64,000 nt of DNA, taken from the NCBI GenBank assembly GCA_963777735.1, contig CAVZRQ010000010.1:1-64000 (forward strand). Reading direction: 5' to 3'. Below are positions 54,624-62,773 of this stretch, piece by piece (positions within the stretch are counted from its first letter, which is position 1; each line of letters opens with the position of its first letter). The translations under genes were made by a program, and so were the position numbers. The notes below the pieces were generated by a model. That model did no database searches and had not been told where the DNA came from. It saw only the letters and a list, made by a program, of their open reading frames with translations. Source of the DNA: ZC4RG30 sp963777735. GTDB taxonomy: Bacteria; Pseudomonadota; Gammaproteobacteria; Steroidobacterales; Steroidobacteraceae.

Positions 54624-55450
54624 GTCTCGATTTCCTGGCAGGCATGGCTGCCAGCAGTCGCCAGCGAGTGGCGGCGGCGCGCAAGCAATGCAGCGACGCC
54701 GAGCTGTGGCGCTGGGCCGAAGCCGCGCCGCAACCGCCACGGCTGGTGCTCTCGCCGCAGGGGTTCGATGTCATCGCCGAGGTGAAGCTGCGCTCGCCGG
54801 CCGTGGGTGTGCTGCGCGGTGGCGATGAAAACGTCACCGCGCGCGTAACCAGTTATGCCGCTGCAGGCGCCGCTGCGGTTTCAGTGCTCACCGAGCCCGA
54901 GCGCTTCGAAGGTTCCCTGGATCATCTGGAAGAGGCTGCGCGTGCGCTGAGAGCAGTTGGCGGCGTGCCGGCGATGCGCAAGGACTTCCTGGTGGATCCC
55001 TATCAGGTGGCCGAGGCGCGACTGGCGGGTGCGGGCGGCATTCTGATCATCGTGCGCATGCTGGCGCGCGCCGAGCTCGACGCGTTGATCCAGGCTGCGC
55101 AGCAGCTGGGCCTGTTCGTGCTGATCGAAGCATTTGATGGAGCGGATATCGCGATTGCCAATGACCTGCTCGCCGCACATGGCGGTGGCCAATCGAAGTT
55201 GTTGCTCGGTATCAACAGCCGCGACCTCACCACCCTGAAGGTGGTGCCGGGTCGTCTGGAAGAAATGGTCGGCCTGTTGCCTGCAGGCGTGCCACGCGTG
55301 GCAGAAAGCGGCGTTGCCTCGGCGGACGATGCTGCGCGCCTGGTGCGCGCCGGCTATGACATGGCGCTGATTGGTAGCGCATTGATGACCACGGATGATC
55401 CCGCCGCGCTGCTGTCCGCCATGCTGGCGGCCGGTCGCGGAGCGCGGTGA
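54620..55450 (+). CDS. trpC: indole-3-glycerol phosphate synthase
   Basis: Closes the indole ring from CdRP. The 276-residue TIM barrel has VIAEVKLRSPAVGVLR (catalytic Glu and Lys), VLTEPERFEGS, MRKDFLVDPYQV, LLGINSRDLTTLKV and AESGVASADDA. The catalytic block normally reads KxxSPS; here it is KLRSPA. Separate from trpF, unlike the fused enterobacterial protein. Confidence 0.95.
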   Translation: MSLDFLAGMAASSRQRVAAARKQCSDAELWRWAEAAPQPPRLVLSPQGFDVIAEVKLRSPAVGVLRGGDENVTARVTSYAAAGAAAVSVLTEPERFEGSLDHLEEAARALRAVGGVPAMRKDFLVDPYQVAEARLAGAGGILIIVRMLARAELDALIQAAQQLGLFVLIEAFDGADIAIANDLLAAHGGGQSKLLLGINSRDLTTLKVVPGRLEEMVGLLPAGVPRVAESGVASADDAARLVRAGYDMALIGSALMTTDDPAALLSAMLAAGRGAR

Positions 55451-55453
55451 GCC

Positions 55454-56077
55454 ATGGGCTTCATCAAGGTATGCGGCATGACCGACGCGGGCGCAGTGAC
55501 TGCAGCGCTCGCTGCGGGAGTGGATGCCATCGGCTTCGTGTTCGCGCCCTCGGTGCGACGCGTGACACCGGAACAGGCGGCAAGTCTTGCGGCGCCGGCG
55601 CGCGGCAAGGTGCTGTGTGTCGCCGTGACGCTGCATCCCGATACGGCCCTGCTGCAGGAAATCTTTTCGCAGTTCCGGCCCGATGTGCTGCAGACCGATT
55701 TGCAGGATCTCTCATCCATCGTGCTGCCGCCGAATGTCGCGGCATGGCCGGTGTTGCGCGGGCAGCCTTCGGGCGAAGTGATGTCTTGCCTGCAACCCGG
55801 CCAGCGCCTGTTGTTCGAGGGGCCGCGCAGCGGCACCGGCAAGGTCGCCGACTGGTCCGCGGCCCGCGCGCTGGCAGCGGGGCATTCACTGATTCTCGCC
55901 GGTGGTCTCTCGCCCACGAATGTGGCCGAAGCAATCACCGCCGTGCGGCCGTTCGGCGTGGATGTGTCCAGTGGGGTGGAAGATTCACCCGGGCACAAGA
56001 GCCGGGCATTGATCGAATTGTTTGTATCCCGGGCCCGCGCAGCATTTTCTGCGCGCTCCGGGAGCGGAGAGCATTGA
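55454..56077 (+). CDS. trpF: phosphoribosylanthranilate isomerase
   Basis: Amadori rearrangement of phosphoribosylanthranilate to CdRP. The 207-residue TIM barrel begins MGFIKVCGMTDAGAV with catalytic Cys7; the catalytic Asp lies in VLQTDLQDLSS (where Q-L-H-G is usual) and the phosphate loop is ILAGGLSPTNV and GVDVSSGVEDSPGHKS. It starts 3 nt after trpC. Confidence 0.95.
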   Translation: MGFIKVCGMTDAGAVTAALAAGVDAIGFVFAPSVRRVTPEQAASLAAPARGKVLCVAVTLHPDTALLQEIFSQFRPDVLQTDLQDLSSIVLPPNVAAWPVLRGQPSGEVMSCLQPGQRLLFEGPRSGTGKVADWSAARALAAGHSLILAGGLSPTNVAEAITAVRPFGVDVSSGVEDSPGHKSRALIELFVSRARAAFSARSGSGEH

Positions 56078-56078
56078 T

Positions 56079-57329
56079 ATGACAGCCAGGATGAACAAGA
56101 CCGAAGCCGACAAGCTGCTGACCGAGCTGCTTGCGGGTCGTCTGCCGGATAGCCACGGACGTTTCGGCCCCTACGGTGGCCGCTACATTCCCGAGACGCT
56201 GGTGCCGGCCTTCGATCGCCTCACCGAGGCCGTGGCCCGCATCCTGCCCTCGCAGGAGTTTCGCGACGAGCTGGGTGGTGAGCTGCGCGACTGGGCGGGA
56301 CGCCCCACTGCGCTGACGCCGATGCGCACCTTGAGCAAACGCTGGGGCGCGGAGATCTGGTTCAAGCGTGAAGACCTCACCCACACCGGTGCGCACAAGA
56401 TCAACAACGCGCTGGGCCAGGCACTGATCGCGCGCCGCATGGGCGCGAAGCGTGTGGTGGCCGAGACGGGCGCAGGCCAGCATGGCGTGGCCACCGCTGC
56501 AGCCTGCGCGCGCGTGGGCCTGCCCTGCACGGTGTACATGGGCGAGGTGGACATGGCGCGCCAGGCGCCGAATGTGGGCCGCATGCGCCTGATGGGCGCC
56601 ACCGTGGTGCCCGTGACCAGTGGCGATCGCACGCTGCGTGCGGCCATCGATGAAGCCTTCCGCGACTGGGTGGCCGATCCGGAGAACACCTTCTACTGCC
56701 TGGGTTCCGCACTCGGACCGCATCCTTATCCCTATCTCGTGCGTGAGCTGCAGTCCGTGATCGGTCGCGAGGCGCGGGCGCAGATCATCGAGAAGGCGGG
56801 CGGGTTGCCCGACATGATCGTGGCCTGTGTCGGCGGTGGCTCGAACGCCATCGGTCTGTTTCATGCCTTCCTCGGCGATGCATCGGTGCGCCTGTTTGGC
56901 GTGGAAGCCGGTGGTCGCGGCCCGGGCCTGGGTGACAACGCCGCCCGCATGGCGACCGGCCGGCCCGGCGTGCTGCACGGCACCTACTCGCTGCTGCTGC
57001 AGGACGCCGATGGTCAGGTGCAGGAAACACATTCCGTCTCCGCGGGCCTCGACTACTCCGGTGTGGGTCCCGAACATGCACTGCTGCGCGACATCGGCCG
57101 CGCCGAATACATGATGGCGCTGGATACGGACGCGCTGGATTGCGTGCGGGAATGCAGCACATTCGAAGGCGTGCTGCCCGCGCTGGAGAGTGCGCATGCG
57201 TTGTGGGGCGCGCGCGAACTCGCGCGGCTCAATCCCGGCAAGCGCATCCTCGTCGGGCTCTCGGGTCGCGGCGACAAGGACATGCCCACGCTGCAGACCA
57301 CGCTGCTGGCGCAGGGAGGTCAGCCGTGA
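56079..57329 (+). CDS. trpB: tryptophan synthase beta chain
   Basis: PLP enzyme of 416 residues that joins indole and serine. FGPYGGRYIPETLVPA is the N-terminal signature, THTGAHKINNALGQA carries the PLP Lys (residue 107), AETGAGQHGVATA the catalytic Glu region, and CVGGGSNAIG the phosphate loop. ATG 56079 directly follows the trpF stop; an in-frame ATG at 56091 is possible. Confidence 0.96.
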   Translation: MTARMNKTEADKLLTELLAGRLPDSHGRFGPYGGRYIPETLVPAFDRLTEAVARILPSQEFRDELGGELRDWAGRPTALTPMRTLSKRWGAEIWFKREDLTHTGAHKINNALGQALIARRMGAKRVVAETGAGQHGVATAAACARVGLPCTVYMGEVDMARQAPNVGRMRLMGATVVPVTSGDRTLRAAIDEAFRDWVADPENTFYCLGSALGPHPYPYLVRELQSVIGREARAQIIEKAGGLPDMIVACVGGGSNAIGLFHAFLGDASVRLFGVEAGGRGPGLGDNAARMATGRPGVLHGTYSLLLQDADGQVQETHSVSAGLDYSGVGPEHALLRDIGRAEYMMALDTDALDCVRECSTFEGVLPALESAHALWGARELARLNPGKRILVGLSGRGDKDMPTLQTTLLAQGGQP

Positions 57330-58112
57330 GCCAGACTCCCGCACAGAAACTCGCCGACACGTTGCGCGCCGTGCGGCGCGAGCGCGTGGCAGTGGTGGCA
57401 TTCCTCACGGCCGGATTTCCTTCGAAAGAGCGTTTTCGCGACGATCTGATCGCACTGGCTTCCGAAGCCGACGTGGTCGAGATCGGCGTGCCGTTCACCG
57501 ATCCCATGGCGGATGGCGTGACCATCCAGCGGTCCAGCTACGCGGCGCTGAAGCAGGGCGTGAACCTGCACTGGATCATCGATTCGCTGCGCGGTCTGCC
57601 GAAGCTGAAGGCAGAGCTCGTGTTCATGGGCTACTTCAATCCCATGCTGTCGTATGGTCTGCCGACAGCTCGCGGCCGATGCGGCGGCAGTGGGAATCAG
57701 CGGCTTCATCGTGCCCGATCTGCCGGTCGAGGAAAGTGCGGCATTCGAGCAGGCATTGGGCGTGCACGGCCTCGCGTTGATCCGCATGGTCACGCCTGTC
57801 ACGCCACCGGCGCGCCTGGAACAGCTGTGCCGCAGCGCGCAGGGATTCGTCTACGCGGTATCGATGACGGGCACCACAGGCGGTTCAGCCGGCGCGGGTG
57901 CCGGCGTCTCGCGCGAGACCCTCGACTATCTGGACAAGGTTCGCAAACTCTCTGCCGTGCCCGTCTGTGCCGGCTTCGGCATCCGCGAACACGCGCAGGT
58001 GGCCGCACTGGATGCCCATGTGGATGGCGTGGTGGTGGGTTCTGCCGTGATCGAGGCCATGGAGAAGGGCGCGTCGACAGTCGAGCTCCTGCGCAAGCTG
58101 CGCGGCAGCTGA
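57326..58112 (+). CDS. trpA: tryptophan synthase alpha chain (one frameshift)
   Basis: Cleaves indole-3-glycerol phosphate to indole for the beta chain. The catalytic Glu and Asp lie in VEIGVPFTDPMADG; further family blocks are GFIVPDLPVEES, VYAVSMTGTTG, AGFGIREHAQV and DGVVVGSAVIEAM. The GTG start overlaps the trpB stop. The frame breaks at about 57666; removing one A after LSYGLP makes it continue QLAADAAAVGISG, giving 261 residues. Last gene of the trp operon. Confidence 0.94.
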
Positions 58113-58137
58113 TGCGCGTCGCTGCGGCAGCGGCAAC

Positions 58138-59349
58138 GTGAGGCTGAAAGTTGCCAATGCGCGTGGTGCCCCGACGCTGGGCATCACGCTGCTGCTCGCC
58201 AGCCTGTCGATGATCAGCCCGCTGTCCATCGACACCTTCCTGCCATCCTTTCCGACGATCGCGGCGGAGTTTGATCTCACGCCCTGGGAGGTGCAGCAGA
58301 TCATCACCGCCTATCTGCTGCCCTTCGCGTGTTTCTCGCTGGTGCATGGTCCGTTGTCCGACGCCCTGGGGCGTCGCACGGTCGTGATTGGCGGCCTGGT
58401 GCTCTACACCATTGGCTCCATCGGCTGCTTCCTGGCGCCGACCTTCGGCACCTTGCTGTTCTGCCGGATGTTGCAGGGGCTGGCTGCTGGCATCGGGCCA
58501 ACCGTGGCGCGCGCCGTGGTGCGCGATCTGTTCGACGGCCACAATGCGCAGCGACTCATGAGCAGCACCATGCTGGTGTTCTCCATTGCCCCGGCGGTGG
58601 CGCCGGTGCTCGGTGGCTGGGTGCATGTGGCGCTGGGCTGGCGCTGGGTGTTCGGCATGCTGGTGGTGATGGGTGCTGCGCTGGTGCTGGTATGCGCGCT
58701 GCTGCTGCCCGAAACCCATCCTCCCGAAAAGCGCTCGCGTTTTCATGTCGGCGAGCTGGCGCGCACCTGCTGGCGCGTGGCGATCCAGCCGGCGTTCTTC
58801 CTGCTGGCACTGGCCGCGGCCTTTGCCATCGCCTCGCTGTTCATCTACATCGGTTCGGCGCCCGCCATCATCCTGGAGCGCTGGCAGCTGAGTGAAACCC
58901 AGTTCCACTACATCTTCATTCCGGTGGTGCTGGGGTTCATGGTCTCCGCCATCATGGGCAATCGGCTCGCCGGCCGCGTCAGCCGGGCGAAGCTGCTGCG
59001 TGTCGGGTTTGGGCTGTTGTGCGCGGCTGGCATTGCGGGCGTTGGTGCGCACCTGCTCATGGATCAGGTGCCGATACCGGTAGTGCAGGTGTTGCTGTTC
59101 ATCATGGCGCTGGGCGCGCAGATGACCTACCCGGTGCTGTCACTGGAAATGCTCGACATGCATCCGCGGGCGCGTGGCGCAGCGGCATCGGTGCAATCCT
59201 TCATTGCGCTGGGCATCGGGGCCCTGGTGATGGGCATGATCGCCCCGATCCTGCACGGCGACCTGCGTCTGCTGGCCTGGATTTCCCTTGGGCTGGGTAT
59301 TTCGGCCTGGGTGGCCTGGCGCGCCGGCGTGTCGTTGCGGCGCAGCTGA
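58138..59349 (+). CDS. Bcr/CflA-family MFS drug resistance transporter
   Basis: A 403-residue protein with twelve predicted membrane helices. The signature LSIDTFLPSFPTIAAEF in helix 1, the GPLSDALGRRTVVIGG loop between helices 2 and 3, and FCRMLQGLAAGIGPTVARAV are typical of the Bcr/CflA (DHA1) exporters. The GTG start lies 25 nt after trpA, so it may be read from the trp operon. The exported compound is unknown. Confidence 0.9.
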   Translation: MRLKVANARGAPTLGITLLLASLSMISPLSIDTFLPSFPTIAAEFDLTPWEVQQIITAYLLPFACFSLVHGPLSDALGRRTVVIGGLVLYTIGSIGCFLAPTFGTLLFCRMLQGLAAGIGPTVARAVVRDLFDGHNAQRLMSSTMLVFSIAPAVAPVLGGWVHVALGWRWVFGMLVVMGAALVLVCALLLPETHPPEKRSRFHVGELARTCWRVAIQPAFFLLALAAAFAIASLFIYIGSAPAIILERWQLSETQFHYIFIPVVLGFMVSAIMGNRLAGRVSRAKLLRVGFGLLCAAGIAGVGAHLLMDQVPIPVVQVLLFIMALGAQMTYPVLSLEMLDMHPRARGAAASVQSFIALGIGALVMGMIAPILHGDLRLLAWISLGLGISAWVAWRAGVSLRRS

Positions 59350-59417
59350 TATCGCCTGTAGCATCGTCCCACACCCCGGCAAATTCGAGCGTAAGCCAGC
59401 CGGGGACGGGGGTTCAG

Positions 59418-61223
59418 ATGAAGGGTTTTCCGCTGCCGAGCTCATTGCAGGTGGTTCCGGGTACCGAACGTGCCCAGGCCGCCTATCCCTATTACATGCA
59501 GTTCGGACCGGAAGACGACGAACGCTTCTGGTTCTACAACTCCATGCACTTTCCCGAACCGATGCATGCCTTCGACTCGGTCACCGGCGAGGCAGCCTAC
59601 TGCGCGCTCGGCGCGGCCAATACGCGCGTGCACGTGCTGCCCACGACCAAGGGCATCGACGAGCGGATCATCAACGGCCGCGTCTACATCGGCGGCATCG
59701 GCGTCACTGATCCGGCCGAGATCAAGGAACGCACCGAAGAATTCATGCAGCGGGCGTTCTACTACTACGAGAACTGGGAAACCCTTTACGCGCAGTGGAA
59801 GGTGAAGATGCTCGCGCTGATCGAGGACGCGCAGAAGCTGCCGCCGCTCGAATTGCCGAAGTACGAGCCGCTGGAACATGTGCATGCCGGCCGCGGCATC
59901 GCTTCCAATCACCAGCTGCTCGATACCTACCAGAAGACGCTGGAAGGCTACTTCCGGATGTGGCACCACCACTTCGAGTTCCTGCTGCTGGGTTATGGCG
60001 CGTACATGACTTTCTTCGCCTTCTGCAAGAAGGCGTTTCCCGAGATCAGCGATCAATCCATCGCACGCATGGTGGCCGGGATGGAGGCGGAGATCTTCCG
60101 CCCCGACGATGAGTTGCGGCGGCTGGCGCGCGTGGCCGTGCAGCTGGGTGTGGAGGCGCCATTCCAGGATGGCTCCACCGTGAACACGATTCTCGAAAGC
60201 CTCAAGGGCATGGGCGCGCCAGGCAAGAAGTGGCTGGAAGAGCTGGAATCCTCGCGCCATCCCTGGTTCAACGTGAACGTGGGTGATGGCTTCTATCACT
60301 ACCATCGCTCCTGGAACGATGATCTCACCATGCCGTTCTCCGCGCTGCCGAGTTATATCCGGCAGGCGCAGGCCGGCGACAAGCTCGAACGCCCCGTGAA
60401 CCAGCTGCTCGAAGAGCGCGCGCAGCTGATTGGCGACTATCGCGAACTGCTGCCCACGGATGACGATCGTGCCGCCTTCGACCAGATGATCAGCCTGGCG
60501 CATCGCGTGTTTCCGTATGTGGAAGGGCACAAGTTCTACTGCGAGCACTGGTACACGAACCTGTTCTTCAACAGGATCCGCGAGTTCGGGAAGCTGCTGG
60601 CAGAACATGGCTTCTTCGCGAAGGAAGAGGACGTGTTCCACCTGACGCACTACGAGCTCAAGTCGGCGATCGTCGACCTGATGCAGTCCTGGTCCGCGGG
60701 TTCGCCACCGCGGGGCCAGAAGCACTGGCCCGCAATCGTCGCGGAACGGCGCGCGGCCATCGCAGCCTGGACAAAGAACGACACGCCACCCGCACTCGGG
60801 CCGGTGCCGGCCATCATCGATGATCCGGCCATCGTGATGCTGTGGGGTATCACGCGCGAAAGCCTCGATGCCTGGCTCACCGCGGAGAGTGGCCCGCCAT
60901 CGAACGAACTGAAGGGTTTTGCCGCATCACGTGGGGTAGTGGAAGGCGTTGCGCGTGTCATCAAATCCGCTGACGAGATCTCGCGGCTGCAGGATGGCGA
61001 TATCCTGGTGTGCCAGGTGACGAATCCCACCTGGTCGCCGATTTTCCGCAAGATCTCGGCCGCGGTATCGGACATCGGTGGGTCCATGAGCCATGCCGCG
61101 ATCGTGGCACGCGAGTACAACCTGCCGGCGGTGGTGGGCACGGGCACGGCCACGCGGCGCATCCGCGATGGCCAACGCATCCGCGTGGATGGCGGCCGCG
61201 GCATCGTGACGCTACTGGACTGA
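59418..61223 (+). CDS. PEP-utilizing enzyme with mobile phosphohistidine domain (split PEP synthase-like, large subunit)
   Basis: A 601-residue protein. The C-terminal 90 residues are the swivelling phosphohistidine domain of PEP synthase/PPDK (ILVCQVTNPTWSPIF, then GGSMSHAAIVAREYNLPAV, phospho-accepting His559). The first roughly 480 residues have no motif I recognise; they are rich in aromatic residues (YYYENWETLYAQW, WHHHFEF). The size and the adjacent ATP-binding partner resemble the alpha and beta subunits of phenylphosphate synthase, in which ATP phosphorylates the His and the phosphate goes to a small substrate. The ATG at 59418 has a GGGG-rich ribosome-binding site. Confidence 0.82.
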   Translation: MKGFPLPSSLQVVPGTERAQAAYPYYMQFGPEDDERFWFYNSMHFPEPMHAFDSVTGEAAYCALGAANTRVHVLPTTKGIDERIINGRVYIGGIGVTDPAEIKERTEEFMQRAFYYYENWETLYAQWKVKMLALIEDAQKLPPLELPKYEPLEHVHAGRGIASNHQLLDTYQKTLEGYFRMWHHHFEFLLLGYGAYMTFFAFCKKAFPEISDQSIARMVAGMEAEIFRPDDELRRLARVAVQLGVEAPFQDGSTVNTILESLKGMGAPGKKWLEELESSRHPWFNVNVGDGFYHYHRSWNDDLTMPFSALPSYIRQAQAGDKLERPVNQLLEERAQLIGDYRELLPTDDDRAAFDQMISLAHRVFPYVEGHKFYCEHWYTNLFFNRIREFGKLLAEHGFFAKEEDVFHLTHYELKSAIVDLMQSWSAGSPPRGQKHWPAIVAERRAAIAAWTKNDTPPALGPVPAIIDDPAIVMLWGITRESLDAWLTAESGPPSNELKGFAASRGVVEGVARVIKSADEISRLQDGDILVCQVTNPTWSPIFRKISAAVSDIGGSMSHAAIVAREYNLPAVVGTGTATRRIRDGQRIRVDGGRGIVTLLD

Positions 61224-61227
61224 ATCC

Positions 61228-62277
61228 ATGCCCTCGACTGCCCTGATCGGCTGGTTTGCCGACATCACACTGGCTGACCGACCGACGGTAGGCGGCAAGG
61301 GCGGTTCGCTGGGCGAGCTGACTCGCGCCGGCATTGCCGTGCCAGCTGGCTTCGTGGTGCGCACGGCAGCTTTCGAGCAACTGGTCGACGCGCTGGAATG
61401 TGAAGCACCGCTGCGTGCGCAGGTGGAGGCGCTCGAGCCAGGCGATCTGCCTGGCATCACACAGGTTTCGCAGCAGCTGATCGCACGCGTGGCGTCCGCT
61501 GCGCTGCCCGCTCCATTGCTGGCAGAACTGCACGCCGCCCACACCGAGTTATGCAAAGACGAGCCGCAGTCGCCGCTGGCCGTGCGCTCCTCGGCCACCA
61601 CCGAGGATGCCGAGGACGCAAGCTTCGCCGGCCTGCAGGACACCTATCTGTGGGTGATGGGTGTGGCCGAAGTGGAAAGGCAGCTGCGCAACTGCTGGGC
61701 AAGCCTTTATTCCGTGCCGTCGATCGCCTACCGTCGCAGCAAGGGATTGCCCGAGGCCGGCGTGGCCATGGCGGTGGTGGTGCAGCGGATGGTGGATGCG
61801 CGCACCGCCGGCGTGATGTTCACGCGCAGCCCCACCACGGGAGATCGATCGGTGGTCGTCATCGAAGGCGCCTGGGGTCTGGGCTCGGCGGTGGTCAGCG
61901 GCGAGGTGACGCCCGACCGGTTCGTCGTGGGCAAGATCACCGGCGAGATCAGCGTGCGCGAGATCCGCGACAAACACATCCAGCATCTGCCTGTCGCCAC
62001 GGGCGGCACCGTCGAAAGCGAGACGCCGGCGGAGCTGCGCAACGAGCCCTGCGTTTCAGACGAGGAGCTGATGCGCCTGCGCGAGACCGGGCGCCGCATC
62101 GAGCGGCACTACGGGCGTCCGCAGGACATCGAATGGGCATTCGACCGTGATCAGAAACTGCTGATCCTGCAGAGCCGGCCGGAAACAGTCTGGTCCGCGA
62201 AAGAAGCCGTGCCGGTTTCCACCGCGCGCGATAATCCGCTGCATCATGTCATGAGCGTTTTTGGGGGCAGATCGTGA
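61228..62277 (+). CDS. PEP/pyruvate-binding domain protein (split PEP synthase-like, ATP-binding subunit)
   Basis: A 349-residue ATP-grasp protein matching the N-terminal nucleotide-binding domain of PEP synthase: VGGKGGSLGELTRAGIAVPA, LAVRSSATTEDAEDASFAGL, VVVQRMVDARTAGVMFTRSP and the C-terminal DIEWAFDRD plus LLILQSRPETVW. It lacks the mobile His and catalytic barrel domains, which fits work together with the preceding gene (4-nt gap). Its TGA overlaps the next GTG. Confidence 0.87.
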   Translation: MPSTALIGWFADITLADRPTVGGKGGSLGELTRAGIAVPAGFVVRTAAFEQLVDALECEAPLRAQVEALEPGDLPGITQVSQQLIARVASAALPAPLLAELHAAHTELCKDEPQSPLAVRSSATTEDAEDASFAGLQDTYLWVMGVAEVERQLRNCWASLYSVPSIAYRRSKGLPEAGVAMAVVVQRMVDARTAGVMFTRSPTTGDRSVVVIEGAWGLGSAVVSGEVTPDRFVVGKITGEISVREIRDKHIQHLPVATGGTVESETPAELRNEPCVSDEELMRLRETGRRIERHYGRPQDIEWAFDRDQKLLILQSRPETVWSAKEAVPVSTARDNPLHHVMSVFGGRS

Positions 62278-62756
62278 GTCTCACGTCGAACGATGTCGCG
62301 GCGATCCTGCAGGCGCTCGAAAGCTCCAGCTTCGATACGCTGGATCTCGAGATGAATGGCGTGAAGCTGCAGCTGCGCCGCAGTGGTGCCGGTCCGGCTG
62401 CAGTGGCTGCGCAGGCGGCCGCGCCACGTGCCGCGCTGGCCGCAACACCATCGTCCGCATCCCGGCAACCGGCGCCCGTCACTGCGTCGGTTGCGCCGGT
62501 CGAGGTTCCTCCTGGCACCACCGCTGTGCCCGCGCCCTTGCTCGGCATCTTCTATCGGGCACCAAAGCCTGGCGAGCCGCCCTTCGTGGAAGTGGGCAGT
62601 CGAGTCGAGCCTGGCACCATCATCGGCATCATCGAAGTCATGAAGTTGATGAACAGCGTGCGCGCCGGCGTGCGGGGCGAGGTCGCCGCGATTCCGGCAC
62701 GCAATGGCGAGCTGGTGGAATTCGGCGAAGCGCTGCTGTTCGTGCGCGCGGACTGA
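62274..62756 (+). CDS. biotin carboxyl carrier protein
   Basis: A 160-residue AccB-like protein. The N-terminal helix segment (VAAILQALESSSFDTLDLEM) and Ala/Pro-rich linker (about 45-85) precede a biotinyl domain with VEVGSRVEPGTIIGIIEVMKLMN; Lys124 is the biotin acceptor (EVMKLMN instead of the usual EAMKMMN). GTG start overlapping the upstream gene (GTGA). Pairs with the following biotin carboxylase. Confidence 0.9.
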   Translation: MSLTSNDVAAILQALESSSFDTLDLEMNGVKLQLRRSGAGPAAVAAQAAAPRAALAATPSSASRQPAPVTASVAPVEVPPGTTAVPAPLLGIFYRAPKPGEPPFVEVGSRVEPGTIIGIIEVMKLMNSVRAGVRGEVAAIPARNGELVEFGEALLFVRAD

Positions 62757-62773
62757 AGCGGCGCGGAATCGCC

